This document shows, in pieces, positions 23,909-31,746 of a stretch of DNA of 64,000 nt; positions within the stretch are counted from its first letter, which is position 1; each line of letters starts with the position of its first letter. The DNA lies in the NCBI GenBank assembly GCA_963821275.1, contig CAWGDF010000011.1, positions 310,001 to 374,000 on the forward strand. Reading direction: 5' to 3'. The notes under the pieces are model-generated. The model was not told the origin of the DNA, searched no databases, and saw only the letters and a list, made by a program, of their open reading frames with translations. Made by a program: the position numbers and the translations under genes. Source of the stretch: JACVRW01 sp963821275 (GTDB taxonomy: Bacteria; Actinomycetota; Thermoleophilia; Solirubrobacterales; Thermoleophilaceae).

Positions 23909-24643
23909 TCATTCGGCGATCCGCACGCGATGAGGGCCGGCAACGCGTGAGGCGGCTGTGCGGCGCTTCTGCGCCGAGTGGCTGGCTGGGGCGAATGCGC
24001 TCCAGGTGAACCAGTGGCCGAATCCGCGTTGCAGCGTCCGCGGGCCGCTCATCGTCAGCTTGCCGGCTCGAATCGCCCCGCCCAGCTGCGCCCGTCCCAG
24101 GTAGACGCGGTAGAGCGTGGTGGTGTCGACGGTGACCTCGAGGTCGATGTCGAATCCGGGATGCTGAAGGCAGACTGAGACCTCTGAGGGCTCGAGCACC
24201 ATCCAGTAACGCCGTTTGGGGTCGCGAAAGTCGAACTGAACCACGGTTCGGTTGGGCGGGAGCCGCTGGCGATCGACGTGGCGGGCCATCCAGACGATCA
24301 ACAGGTCGGGATCGAGTTCCTCGGGGCGCGGCTCTGTGAACGACCAGGTTGCCCCCCACTCGCCGATCGCCTGCACGACCGGCTGGAGGTCACGGCCCCC
24401 AGGCGTGAGGCGATATTCGAGGGTGCGGCCCTTGGGGCCCGTCCTGCGCTCGATGACCTCGGCCCGCTCGAGCGCGCGCATGCGGTCGGTGAGGACCGAG
24501 CGCGAGATCCCCGGGAGGCCGCGTTGCAGCTCGTTGAAGCCGCTCGCGCCGCCGAGCATCTCGCGCACGATCAGAAGCGTCCAACGGTCACCGAGGATCT
24601 CGGTGGCCTTGGCGACCGGGCAGTACTGCGCGTAGCTGCGCAT
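23909..24643 (-). CDS. HxlR-type regulator with SCP2-like C-terminal domain
   Basis: A 244-residue protein. Residues 1-95 are a winged helix of the HxlR family (CPVAKATEILGDRWTLLIVR, SGFNELQRGLPGISRSVLTD, GPKGRTLEYRLTPGGRDL). After a hinge the rest (VQFDFRDPKRRYWMVLEPSE, LEVTVDTTTLYRVYLGRAQL) looks like a sterol-carrier/SCP2 fold, a ligand-binding domain common on this class in actinomycetes. It is divergent from the FAD oxidoreductase; an 18-bp palindrome lies between. Confidence 0.85.
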   Translation of the reverse strand: MRSYAQYCPVAKATEILGDRWTLLIVREMLGGASGFNELQRGLPGISRSVLTDRMRALERAEVIERRTGPKGRTLEYRLTPGGRDLQPVVQAIGEWGATWSFTEPRPEELDPDLLIVWMARHVDRQRLPPNRTVVQFDFRDPKRRYWMVLEPSEVSVCLQHPGFDIDLEVTVDTTTLYRVYLGRAQLGGAIRAGKLTMSGPRTLQRGFGHWFTWSAFAPASHSAQKRRTAASRVAGPHRVRIAE

Positions 24644-24685
24644 CGCGCCACCATGCTAGCCCCGGATCGGGCACAGGTCTGTTAC

Positions 24686-24703
24686 TCGAACCGGTTGGTT
24701 CGA
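24686..24703. promoter_or_regulatory. Operator palindrome between HxlR and FAD oxidoreductase genes
   Basis: TCGAACCGGTTGGTTCGA has perfect 7-bp arms (TCGAACC/GGTTCGA) around GGTT. It lies 43 bp from the regulator start and about 45 bp from the leader-peptide start, suited for control in both directions. Confidence 0.7.
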
Positions 24704-24735
24704 AAGTAGAACTAGCCAGCCCGGGCCGGCAAGCC

Positions 24736-24741
24736 TACGTT
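24736..24741 (+). promoter_or_regulatory. -10 hexamer TACGTT, leaderless start
   Basis: TACGTT is followed by 6 nt and the ATG at 24748, which opens a short leader peptide. Confidence 0.5.
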
Positions 24742-24747
24742 GCTCGC

Positions 24748-24789
24748 ATGGCTACCCGGACACCGAGCACAGCTGCGAGGACGAGATGA
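24748..24789 (+). CDS. Putative 13-residue leader peptide (leaderless, coupled)
   Basis: The ATG placed at the expected transcription start opens MATRTPSTAARTR, and its stop TGA (24787-24789) overlaps the ATG of the FAD oxidoreductase (24786) as ATGA. The message would thus start on the mini-ORF, and translation of the enzyme would depend on termination and re-initiation, helped by an internal AGGACGAG. No family similarity is expected at this length. Confidence 0.45.
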   Translation: MATRTPSTAARTR

Positions 24790-26207
24790 CCGCCATCCAG
24801 ACACCACAGGCACCGCCCCTGGAGACGACCGCGTTCAGCGAGCTCGGCGGATCGTTCCGCGGAGAGCTGCTGCTGCCGACCAGCCCCGGCTACGACACTG
24901 CCCGCGGGATCTGGAATGGCGCGGTCGACCGCCGTCCGGCCTGCATCGCCCGCTGCATGGGCGCAGCCGATGTGGTCGCGGCGGTGCGCTTCGCGCGCGA
25001 CCGCGACCTGGAGATCGCCGTACGGGGCGGGGGACACAACGTGGCCGGCACCGCGGTGTGCGACGACGGGGTCGTCATAGACCTCTCGGCGATGCGAGCC
25101 GTGTGGGTCGACCCCGCCCGTCGCACGGCCTGGGTGCAGGCTGGTGCTCTATGGGGCGACGTCGACCACGAGACGCAGGCCCACGGTCTGGCCACCACCG
25201 GCGGCATCGTGAGCCACACCGGCGTCGCCGGGCTCACCCTCGGCGGCGGCATCGGCTTCCTCATGCGCAAATACGGGCTCACCATCGACAACCTGCTTGC
25301 CGCCGAGGTGGTCACCGCCGACGGCAGCATCGTCCAGGCGTCCGCCGACGAACACCCCGACCTGTTCTGGGCGCTGCGAGGCGGCGGGGGCAACTTCGGC
25401 GTCGTCACCTCGTTCCAGTTCACTCTGCACCCCGTCGGCCCGACCGTGATGGCCGGGCCCGTCTTCTGGGCGGCCGACGACACCACCGACGTACTGCGCT
25501 TCTACCGGGACTTCGCCGCCGAAGCGCCCGACGAGCTCGGGAGCGTCGTCAGGCTCGGCACCGTCCCCCCACTGCCGGTCATCCCCGAGGACCTGCACTG
25601 GCGGCCGGCCATCGCCGTCGCCTGCTGCTACGCCGGCGCCTTCGACGACGGCGAGCGTGCGGTGCGGGCCCTCCGCCGGTTCGGGACGCCGCTCGTTGAC
25701 CTGCTCGCCCCCTCGCCGTACGTCGCCTTCCAGGGCGGCCTCGACGACACCGTCCGCCACGGGTGGCACTACTACTGGAAGGGGACGAACCTCGCCGGCC
25801 TCTCCGACGACGCCATCGCGGTCGTCGCCGATCACGCGTACGCCGCCAGCTCGCCCCGGTCGTACGCGGCGATGTTCCACGTGGGTGGCGCCGTCGGCCG
25901 AGTCCCCCACGACGCCACCGCCTACGCCGGTCGCCACGTGGCCCACACCATGAGCATCGACGCCGTGTGGCTCCCTGACGAGTCCGGCGAGCGCGCCGCG
26001 GCCGAGACCGCTTGGGCGCGGCGGTTCCTCCAAGCCCTCCAACCGCACCGCGCCGGCGTCTACGTCAACTTCCTCGATTCCGACGACGACTCCAGCCGGG
26101 TTCGAGAGGCCTACGGCGATCACATCTACCGGCGACTTGCCGAAGTCAAGGCCAAGTACGACCCTGACAACGCCTTCCACCACAACAAGAACATCCAGCC
26201 CGGCTGA
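24786..26207 (+). CDS. FAD-dependent oxidoreductase with BBE domain
   Basis: A 473-residue berberine-bridge-type oxidase: FAD-binding PP-loop AVRGGGHNVAGTAV with H84 as the covalent flavin link, GGIVSHTGVAGLTLGGGIGF, LRGGGGNFGVVTSFQFTLHP, and a C-terminal BBE segment YVNFLDSDDDSSRVREAYG ... YDPDNAFHHNKNI. The second covalent Cys of bicovalent members is not present in the GIVSHTG loop, suggesting a single 8-alpha histidyl bond. It oxidises sugars or small alcohols; the substrate is unknown. It is coupled to the leader peptide and presumably controlled by the divergent HxlR regulator. Confidence 0.9.
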   Translation: MTAIQTPQAPPLETTAFSELGGSFRGELLLPTSPGYDTARGIWNGAVDRRPACIARCMGAADVVAAVRFARDRDLEIAVRGGGHNVAGTAVCDDGVVIDLSAMRAVWVDPARRTAWVQAGALWGDVDHETQAHGLATTGGIVSHTGVAGLTLGGGIGFLMRKYGLTIDNLLAAEVVTADGSIVQASADEHPDLFWALRGGGGNFGVVTSFQFTLHPVGPTVMAGPVFWAADDTTDVLRFYRDFAAEAPDELGSVVRLGTVPPLPVIPEDLHWRPAIAVACCYAGAFDDGERAVRALRRFGTPLVDLLAPSPYVAFQGGLDDTVRHGWHYYWKGTNLAGLSDDAIAVVADHAYAASSPRSYAAMFHVGGAVGRVPHDATAYAGRHVAHTMSIDAVWLPDESGERAAAETAWARRFLQALQPHRAGVYVNFLDSDDDSSRVREAYGDHIYRRLAEVKAKYDPDNAFHHNKNIQPG

Positions 26208-26332
26208 CGCTTTGTGGGCACCGCGGGCGTCTCGGGCTGGGGGCGCCCTGGACACGCGCTCCGGACGAAGCGGCACTCCGCCAGCCGGATGGCGAGACCG
26301 TCGCTGCTACCTCCTCGGCGCCGCAATCCGCG

Positions 26333-26690
26333 CTAGCGATGCATGATGATGAAGCGGCTGTTGCCCGCGCCGGACTCGGGGGGCTGTCCTGCCGACAGAC
26401 GAAGCGCGCGCCGCCAAACTGGACGTCGCAGGTGTTGTTCCAACTGATGCCGTCCCACGACTGAGACGTCGTAACGACGACCACCAGGGGGGCGACGGGG
26501 GTTCGCGTCGTCGATGGTCGACCATTGGACGGTGTTCGAGCACCCTCGCAACCAGCCGCCGTCCGACTCCCAGGTCGTGATGCGGGTCGTCGGGTTCTGG
26601 ACCAAGCGAACGTCGCCTGCGGGGTCGCCTGCCCCAGCCCAGTAGTCGGTATCCCACGTCGAAGTCGGGCCCCGCAGCGATGGGATATGG
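26333..26690 (-). pseudogene. Secreted-protein relic with two frameshifts
   Basis: Read leftward, TSTWDTDYWAGAGDPAGDV and TTRITTWESDGGWLRGCSNT continue after a frameshift as TTSQSWDGISWNNTCDVQFG and, after another, end ESGAGNSRFIIMHR. The joins fall in C runs (aacccccgtc, agccccccga), each explained by one base. Cys-Trp-Gly-rich composition suggests an exported beta protein, but I know no family. The 5' end is missing, cut off by the DUF1801 gene. Confidence 0.5.
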
Positions 26691-26700
26691 CGCGGCGCGG

Positions 26701-26706
26701 TAGCGT
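26701..26706 (+). promoter_or_regulatory. -10 hexamer TAGCGT, leaderless start
   Basis: TAGCGT is followed by 7 nt and the ATG at 26714. Confidence 0.5.
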
Positions 26707-26713
26707 CCGCAAC

Positions 26714-27121
26714 ATGAACAGCTCCGGGCAGAAGGTCGAGTCGCCGGCTCAACTGATAGACGCCAGGATCAAGGAGCTGGGTGACTGGCGGGGCACGACG
26801 CTCTCCAGGCTTCGCGCCCTGATCAAACAGGCCGACCCAGATGTGGTCGAGGAGTGGAAGTGGCGCAAGCCTTCTCATCCAGGGGTTCCGGCGTGGTCTC
26901 ACCAAGGGCTGATCTGCACCGGCGAGACGTACAAGAGCGTTGTGAAACTCACGTTCTTCAAGGGCGCCTCGCTGAAAGACCCCTCGGGACTGTTCAACTC
27001 AAGCCTCGGAGGCAACACCCGGCGCGCGATCGACTTCCACGAAGATGATGAGATCGATGAGAAGGCCTTCGCGACTCTCATTCGAGCTGCCGTCAGCCTG
27101 AACGAGTCCTCGTCTCGCTAG
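26714..27121 (+). CDS. DUF1801 family protein
   Basis: A 135-residue protein with PAQLIDARIKELGDWRGTTL, ALIKQADPDVVEEWKWRKPS, TYKSVVKLTFFKGASLKDPS and AIDFHEDDEIDEKAFATLI, the usual order of DUF1801 (YdhG-like). The ATG at 26714 lies 7 nt behind a TAGCGT hexamer. This is the second member in the window (the other is at 10262) and the two differ strongly, so they are not a recent duplication. The role of the family is not established. Confidence 0.8.
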   Translation: MNSSGQKVESPAQLIDARIKELGDWRGTTLSRLRALIKQADPDVVEEWKWRKPSHPGVPAWSHQGLICTGETYKSVVKLTFFKGASLKDPSGLFNSSLGGNTRRAIDFHEDDEIDEKAFATLIRAAVSLNESSSR

Positions 27122-27246
27122 CGACCTGGACGACACCGTCAGGGGCCGGTATGTCTCCGGGAGCACTCCTGAGGTCCTGCTCGTTTGATGCGCCTTTCCC
27201 CGGCGCCTTGGCTTGGGGGTCGGGGGAAACACTGCTCCTCGTACTT

Positions 27247-28233
27247 TCAGCTCGCGGCGGCGGCGATCAGCTCGCGGTCCTGCTCGCCGGCGCTTCGCCT
27301 GATCGCGCCGGGGGAGACGCCGATGACGCGCTTGAAGGCGCGGCTGAAGGCGGCCTCGGATCGGTAGCCGAGCCGGTCGGCGAGCTGGCCGACCGTGGCG
27401 CCCTCCTCCTTCAGCGCAGCTACCGCGACATGCATACGCCAGCGGGCGACGTAGCTCATCACCGGCTCGCCGACCAGCTCGGTGAAGCGGGCGGCGAACG
27501 CCGAGCGCGACATCGCCAGCTCGTGGGCCAGCGAGGCGACGGTCCAGTTCCGAGCGGGCTCGCGATGAACCTTTGAGATGGCGCGGCCGATCTGGGGGTC
27601 CTGGAGAGCTCCCAGCCAGCCTCTCTGCGCGGCCGGATCGCTCTCGATCCAAGCCCGGATTGCCTGGATCACGAGGATGTCCCCGAGGCGCGTGATCACG
27701 GCCTCGCCGCCGGGCCGGAGCTCGCCGGCCTCGGAGGCCATCAGTCGCAACACGCTCTGCATCCACTCCAGCCTGGCCGAGCTGGCCGCTTCGATGCGGA
27801 TCGTCCTCGGCAGGATCTCGATGAGGTTGTCGGCCGCCGGGTGCGCGAAGCGCACAGCCCCGCAGATCAGGCCGGTCGGCGCGCCGCGCCCGCCGTGACG
27901 AAGGATCTCGTAGCGATCGCTCACGACCTCACGCTCGAGGTCGAGAATGCCGGGCGCCGGAGCTCCCGGCTCGCTGCTAAGGACGTGGCCGGCCCCGTGC
28001 GGCACGAGCGCGAGGTCCCCGAGCTGGATCCAATGCCGGTCATCCTCCCCCGTCTCGAGCCACATCCGGCCCGAGGTCACCACGTGAAACCAGAGGTACC
28101 CCGGCATCGGCGGCAGCGTCAGTCCCCACGGTGCGGTGAGCTCGGAGCGGCAGTAGTACGCGCCGTTCATCCGCAGGAAGTGCAGTGCCTCGCCGAGGGG
28201 ATCCGACGGCGGGAAGGGGTCCGGCGCTTCCAT
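27247..28233 (-). CDS. AraC-family transcriptional regulator
   Basis: A 328-residue regulator. The N-terminal half is a cupin effector domain (YLWFHVVTSGRMWLETGEDD, IQLGDLALVPHGAGHVLSSE); the C-terminus has two AraC helix-turn-helix units (NWTVASLAHELAMSRSAFAA and ATVGQLADRLGYRSEAAFSR) with the signature AFKRVIGVSPGAIRR. I chose the ATG at 28233, 7 nt behind a CATACT hexamer, although the frame is open far upstream. It is divergent from the cupin/NmrA/RidA operon and probably activates or represses it (inference). Confidence 0.9.
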   Translation of the reverse strand: MEAPDPFPPSDPLGEALHFLRMNGAYYCRSELTAPWGLTLPPMPGYLWFHVVTSGRMWLETGEDDRHWIQLGDLALVPHGAGHVLSSEPGAPAPGILDLEREVVSDRYEILRHGGRGAPTGLICGAVRFAHPAADNLIEILPRTIRIEAASSARLEWMQSVLRLMASEAGELRPGGEAVITRLGDILVIQAIRAWIESDPAAQRGWLGALQDPQIGRAISKVHREPARNWTVASLAHELAMSRSAFAARFTELVGEPVMSYVARWRMHVAVAALKEEGATVGQLADRLGYRSEAAFSRAFKRVIGVSPGAIRRSAGEQDRELIAAAAS

Positions 28234-28240
28234 GAGGCCA

Positions 28241-28246
28241 AGTATG
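28241..28246 (-). promoter_or_regulatory. -10 hexamer CATACT, leaderless start
   Basis: Read leftward, CATACT is followed by 7 nt and the ATG at 28233 of the AraC gene. Confidence 0.45.
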
Positions 28247-28374
28247 CCTGGCTTGCCCCGGCTCGTCCAGTGTGATGGACGATTGAGCATATATCCACGC
28301 GGTTTGGTCATAGACAGTCCTGCACCAACGCGGAAGACTGGACGTACTGCATCGACGACCAGATCGGAGCGACT

Positions 28375-28944
28375 ATGGCGCACACAGGACAGACACTCGA
28401 GAACCCGGCCAGCGGAGAGCGGATCACGTTCCGCCAGACATCGGCGAACACGGGCGGCGAGCTGCTGGCGATCGACCTCGAGCTTCCCGCGAACCGACGC
28501 GTCCCGGGTGGCCAGCACATCCACCCAAAGCAGGAGGAGCGTTTCGAGGTCGTCGAGGGCACGATGCGCTTCAGGATGGGACGCAAGCGGGTCGTGGCTG
28601 GGCCCGGCGAGGTGGTCGTCGTCCCCGCTGGCCAGAAGCACGACTTCGCGAATGTCGGCGACGATGACGCGCTCGTCCGCGTCGAGGTGCGCCCGGCACT
28701 CAAGATGGAGCAGCTCTTCGAGACCGCCGTCGGCCTCGCCGAGCAGGGCCGCACGATGCAGGGCGGCATCCCGAGGCCGCTCGACCTCGCCCTGTTCACC
28801 CAGGAGTTCGAGAACGAAGTACAGGGAGCGTTCCCGCCCCGCTGGCTGCAGCGCATCGTTCTCGCGCCGCTGGCCTGGCTCGCGAGGCGCCGCGGTCGCA
28901 CAACCGCGACACCGGCACGGCGGCCGGTGGACGTCCGAGCGTGA
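28375..28944 (+). CDS. Cupin-domain protein
   Basis: A 189-residue protein with a single cupin barrel: PGGQHIHPKQEERFEVVEGT (first metal motif, H-x-H and E) and VVVVPAGQKHDFANVGDDD (second motif with His), so a bound metal is plausible. The C-terminal third is helical with a basic end (WLARRRGRTTATPARRPV) and a possible membrane-binding segment. GGAG precedes the ATG at 28375. It is the first gene of a cupin-NmrA-RidA operon. Confidence 0.8.
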   Translation: MAHTGQTLENPASGERITFRQTSANTGGELLAIDLELPANRRVPGGQHIHPKQEERFEVVEGTMRFRMGRKRVVAGPGEVVVVPAGQKHDFANVGDDDALVRVEVRPALKMEQLFETAVGLAEQGRTMQGGIPRPLDLALFTQEFENEVQGAFPPRWLQRIVLAPLAWLARRRGRTTATPARRPVDVRA

Positions 28945-28970
28945 ACCCGCGATCAAGCACTGGAGGACCC

Positions 28971-29840
28971 ATGGACGACAACACGAGACAAGAACCCACG
29001 CTGGTACTTGGCGGCACCGGGAAGACCGGCCGCCGAGTGGTGGAGCGCCTCACCGCACGCGGCCTGCCTGTTCGCATCGGCTCGCGCTCGGGCGAGCCTC
29101 GTTTCGACTGGGACGACCGCTCGACCTGGGACCCGGTGCTGGAAGGGGTCGGATCGGCCTACGTCTCCCATTACTGGGACGCGATTCCGGGCGCCGCGGA
29201 GACACTGGGCTTGTTCGCCGAACTGGCTGTGGAGAGCGGCGTTCCGCGTCTCGTTCTGTTGTCCGGGCGCGGCGAGGAAGAGGCCGCGCGTGCGGAACGG
29301 GCCGTTCGCGACTCCGGCGCCGAGCTGACGGTCTTGCGCTCGACCTGGTTCGCCCAGAACTTCAGCGAGGACTACTGGCAGGAACAGGTCCTGAGCAGCG
29401 AGGTTGCGCTTCCGGCCGGAGACACGCCCGAGCCGTTCGTCGACGCCGACGACATTGCCGACGTAGCGGTCGCCGCGCTGACCGACGATCGGCACATCGG
29501 CGAGGTCTACGAGCTCACCGGGCCCCGGCTGCTCACGTTCGCGGAGGCGGTCCTGGAGATCTCCCGGGCGGTGGGCCGCGACATCCGCTACGTACCGATC
29601 TCGATCGCGGACTTCACCGCCGCTGCTGCCGACCAGGGGGTTCCGAGCGAGGTCGTCGAGATGCTGACCTTCATCTTCGGCGAGGTCCTCGACGGCCGCA
29701 ACGCCCGCCTGGCCGACGGCGTTCAGCGCGCCCTCGGCCGCGAGCCGCGGGACTTCAGCGACTACGCACGCAACGCGGCCGCCACCGGCATCTGGAACCC
29801 GAGAGCCACCCGTCGGCAAGCTGCGAGGCTGAGCCGGTGA
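28971..29840 (+). CDS. NmrA/SDR-like NAD(P)-binding protein
   Basis: A 289-residue atypical short-chain dehydrogenase/NmrA-like protein: dinucleotide motif LVLGGTGKTGRRVVERLTAR at the N-terminus, RIGSRSGEPRFDWDD binding the ribose region, LVLLSGRGEEEAARAERAV, TVLRSTWFAQNFSEDYW and FVDADDIADVAVAAL, typical of NAD(P)-sensing or quinone-reducing family members. GGAGG lies 4-5 nt before the ATG at 28971. Its stop overlaps the RidA start as GTGA, so the two are translationally coupled. Confidence 0.85.
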   Translation: MDDNTRQEPTLVLGGTGKTGRRVVERLTARGLPVRIGSRSGEPRFDWDDRSTWDPVLEGVGSAYVSHYWDAIPGAAETLGLFAELAVESGVPRLVLLSGRGEEEAARAERAVRDSGAELTVLRSTWFAQNFSEDYWQEQVLSSEVALPAGDTPEPFVDADDIADVAVAALTDDRHIGEVYELTGPRLLTFAEAVLEISRAVGRDIRYVPISIADFTAAAADQGVPSEVVEMLTFIFGEVLDGRNARLADGVQRALGREPRDFSDYARNAAATGIWNPRATRRQAARLSR

Positions 29841-30247
29841 CGACACCCGCTCCCATCGAGCTGATTCGCCCGCCCGAGCTCACCGACCGAGCACCGTACG
29901 CCTACGCCGCCGTGGCCCACGATGTCTCGCGGCTTGTCTTCACCGCCGGCGCCTGTCCCCTCGACGAGACCGGGGCGACGGTGGCCGTCGGCGACGTCGC
30001 GGAACAGGCCGAGCAGGTCATGGAGAACCTGACGACCGCCCTGCATGCCGCCGGCGCCGCTCTGACCGACGTGATCAAGACGACCGTGTACGTCGCGAGC
30101 CAGAGTCGCGAAGACCTGCTGGCCGCCTGGGAGGTCGTGAGTCGACGGTTTGGGGATCACGACGCCCCCAGTACCCTGCTCGGAGTCGCGGTCCTGGGCT
30201 ATCGCGACCAGCTTGTCGAGATCGAGGCTGTCGCGGCGATCAGCTGA
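29837..30247 (+). CDS. RidA/YER057c/UK114-family protein
   Basis: A 136-residue protein with the RidA fold: RLVFTAGACPLDETGATVAV, EQVMENLTTALHAAGAALTD, VIKTTVYVASQSREDLLAAW and the ending DAPSTLLGVAVLGYRDQLVE. RidA members deaminate reactive enamine/imine intermediates; the usual catalytic Arg near the C-terminus (VxRLP region) is here VAVLGYRDQ, so activity should be tested. The GTG start overlaps the upstream stop (GTGA). Partner of the NmrA-like and cupin genes. Confidence 0.85.
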   Translation: MTTPAPIELIRPPELTDRAPYAYAAVAHDVSRLVFTAGACPLDETGATVAVGDVAEQAEQVMENLTTALHAAGAALTDVIKTTVYVASQSREDLLAAWEVVSRRFGDHDAPSTLLGVAVLGYRDQLVEIEAVAAIS

Positions 30248-30289
30248 CGCATCGCCAGCGGGGCCAGGCTCCGTTCGCCCCGGTTCGGG

Positions 30290-30487
30290 TCAGCGCGTGT
30301 CCGAGAGCGCCTCGGACGCGGCCTGTTCGATTAGTTGAGCCACTGCTGCCGGCTGCGACAGGTAGATCGAGTGGCTGCCCGTGGCCTCGACCACGGTCGC
30401 GCCGGCCCGCTCAGCCATCGAGCGCTGGGCTGGCGGTGGGATCATCCGATCGTCGCTTGCGACGAGGTACCAGCTCGGCTTGCTCCG
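30290..30487 (-). pseudogene. C-terminal relic of an alpha/beta hydrolase
   Basis: About 65 residues in one frame, SKPSWYLVASDDRMIPPPAQ and GATVVEATGSHSIYLSQPAA, match the last quarter of chloroperoxidase-like hydrolases, including the conserved His in GSHS. There is no start, nucleophile or upstream half. It lies immediately 3' of the HupE gene, whose reading frame runs into it, so a deletion probably joined the two. Confidence 0.65.
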
Positions 30488-31746
30488 CTACCGGTGGTTC
30501 GAGGGTCGGAGAGGTACTGCGTAGCGGCCGCCAGCAGCGCGAAGGCTGCAGCGACGGCGAAGGGGTGGTCGATCAGCGCGGTTGAGACGGACGCGAACGG
30601 GTCGCTGTCGATCAGCGTCGTGCGCTCGAGGAACCACGCGCCGGCGAACACGATCCCGAGCAGCGCCGCCGACACGCGTACCGCGCCGAAGGCGGCGGAT
30701 CGGCTCAATGCGTACAGCGAGGGCATCATCAGCGCGACGACGAGCAGCTGCGCCGCCTCGATCCCGAGGTTGAAACCGAGCAGCGAGGACACGAGCGCGC
30801 CGCCGCCGACTCCCAGGTCACCGAGGAGCGTCGCGAACGCCAGGCCGTGGACGAGCCCGAAGCCGGCGGCGATCATGGCCTCGCCGCCCGGAACCAGCGG
30901 CCGCAGCGCGTGTACCGCCGAGACGAGGATCGACAGCGCGATCAGGCTCTCCACCAGCCGGCTGGGAACGTGGATCAGTCCGAACGTCGCTAGCGCGAGC
31001 GTGATCGAATGGCCGACGGCGAACGCGGTCACGACGTGCACGACGCGGATCACGCTCGCGCGGGCGTCGTCGCGCCGGCGCCAGCGACCGCCACGTACTA
31101 CCAGCGGCGCCGGGATCAGCAGCATCAGCAGGAACAGCAGGTGGTCGGCGCCATCGCCGATGTGCCGCACGCCGAGGCCGGCCGTCGCCAGAAAGCCCTC
31201 GAGCCACGAGCCGCCGTCCGCGTCCACGCGCAGGGACTTGGTGTGCCAGTCGTAAACGCCCAGGGTCTCCGGCTCGTGGGCGGTCGTGCCCTTGTCCCAT
31301 TGCGAGCGGATCGTGGCGATCGCCTTGTGCGTGACGAGCTGCTCGACGATCACGTCGTAGCGCAGGTCGAAGTCGGTGACCTTGCCGTCCGGCGGCGTGA
31401 GCGATAGCGGCATCACGATGTGATCCACCTTGTCGACGGGCTCGATGTGTCCGGCGCCGACGGCCACCTTCCACTCACGGCCGTCAGCCCCGACCGCGTG
31501 GATGTGCCGGCGTGTGTAGCGCGCGATCTTCGCCCGCAGCGGACCGGCCGCCTCGCCCGGGGTGAGGTCCCGCTCGAGCGCCACCGCCAGGCGATCGACG
31601 GGCAGCTGGACCTCCCCGGCGACCTTGCCGGACCCGATCGCCAGGAGCACCGCCGAGCTGAACATCGGGTGGGCACCCGCAGTCGCCGGCACGGCGAGCA
31701 GGATCGCGACCGCCAGGGCCGCGATGGCGCTACGTGCCCGCCCCAT
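30442..31746 (-). CDS. HupE/UreJ-family membrane protein
   Basis: A 434-residue protein with a signal peptide (IAALAVAILLAVPATAGAHP), a roughly 200-residue exported beta domain (DKVDHIVMPLSLTPPDGKVT and YDWHTKSLRVDADGGSWLEG), then a HupE-type membrane region starting GVRHIGDGADHLLFLLMLL and including HVVTAFAVGHSITLALATF and AGFGLVHGLAFATLLGDLG, with His residues able to bind Ni or other metal. The last residues run into a hydrolase relic. It starts 17 bases before the stop of the DUF3500 gene, so the two are coupled. Confidence 0.85.
   Translation of the reverse strand: MGRARSAIAALAVAILLAVPATAGAHPMFSSAVLLAIGSGKVAGEVQLPVDRLAVALERDLTPGEAAGPLRAKIARYTRRHIHAVGADGREWKVAVGAGHIEPVDKVDHIVMPLSLTPPDGKVTDFDLRYDVIVEQLVTHKAIATIRSQWDKGTTAHEPETLGVYDWHTKSLRVDADGGSWLEGFLATAGLGVRHIGDGADHLLFLLMLLIPAPLVVRGGRWRRRDDARASVIRVVHVVTAFAVGHSITLALATFGLIHVPSRLVESLIALSILVSAVHALRPLVPGGEAMIAAGFGLVHGLAFATLLGDLGVGGGALVSSLLGFNLGIEAAQLLVVALMMPSLYALSRSAAFGAVRVSAALLGIVFAGAWFLERTTLIDSDPFASVSTALIDHPFAVAAAFALLAAATQYLSDPRTTGSGASRAGTSSQATIG

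Noticed and set aside
27247..28956. A 569-residue product including the AraC regulator
   Set aside because: Only residues from the ATG at 28233 resemble AraC; the earlier part is antisense to the cupin gene.
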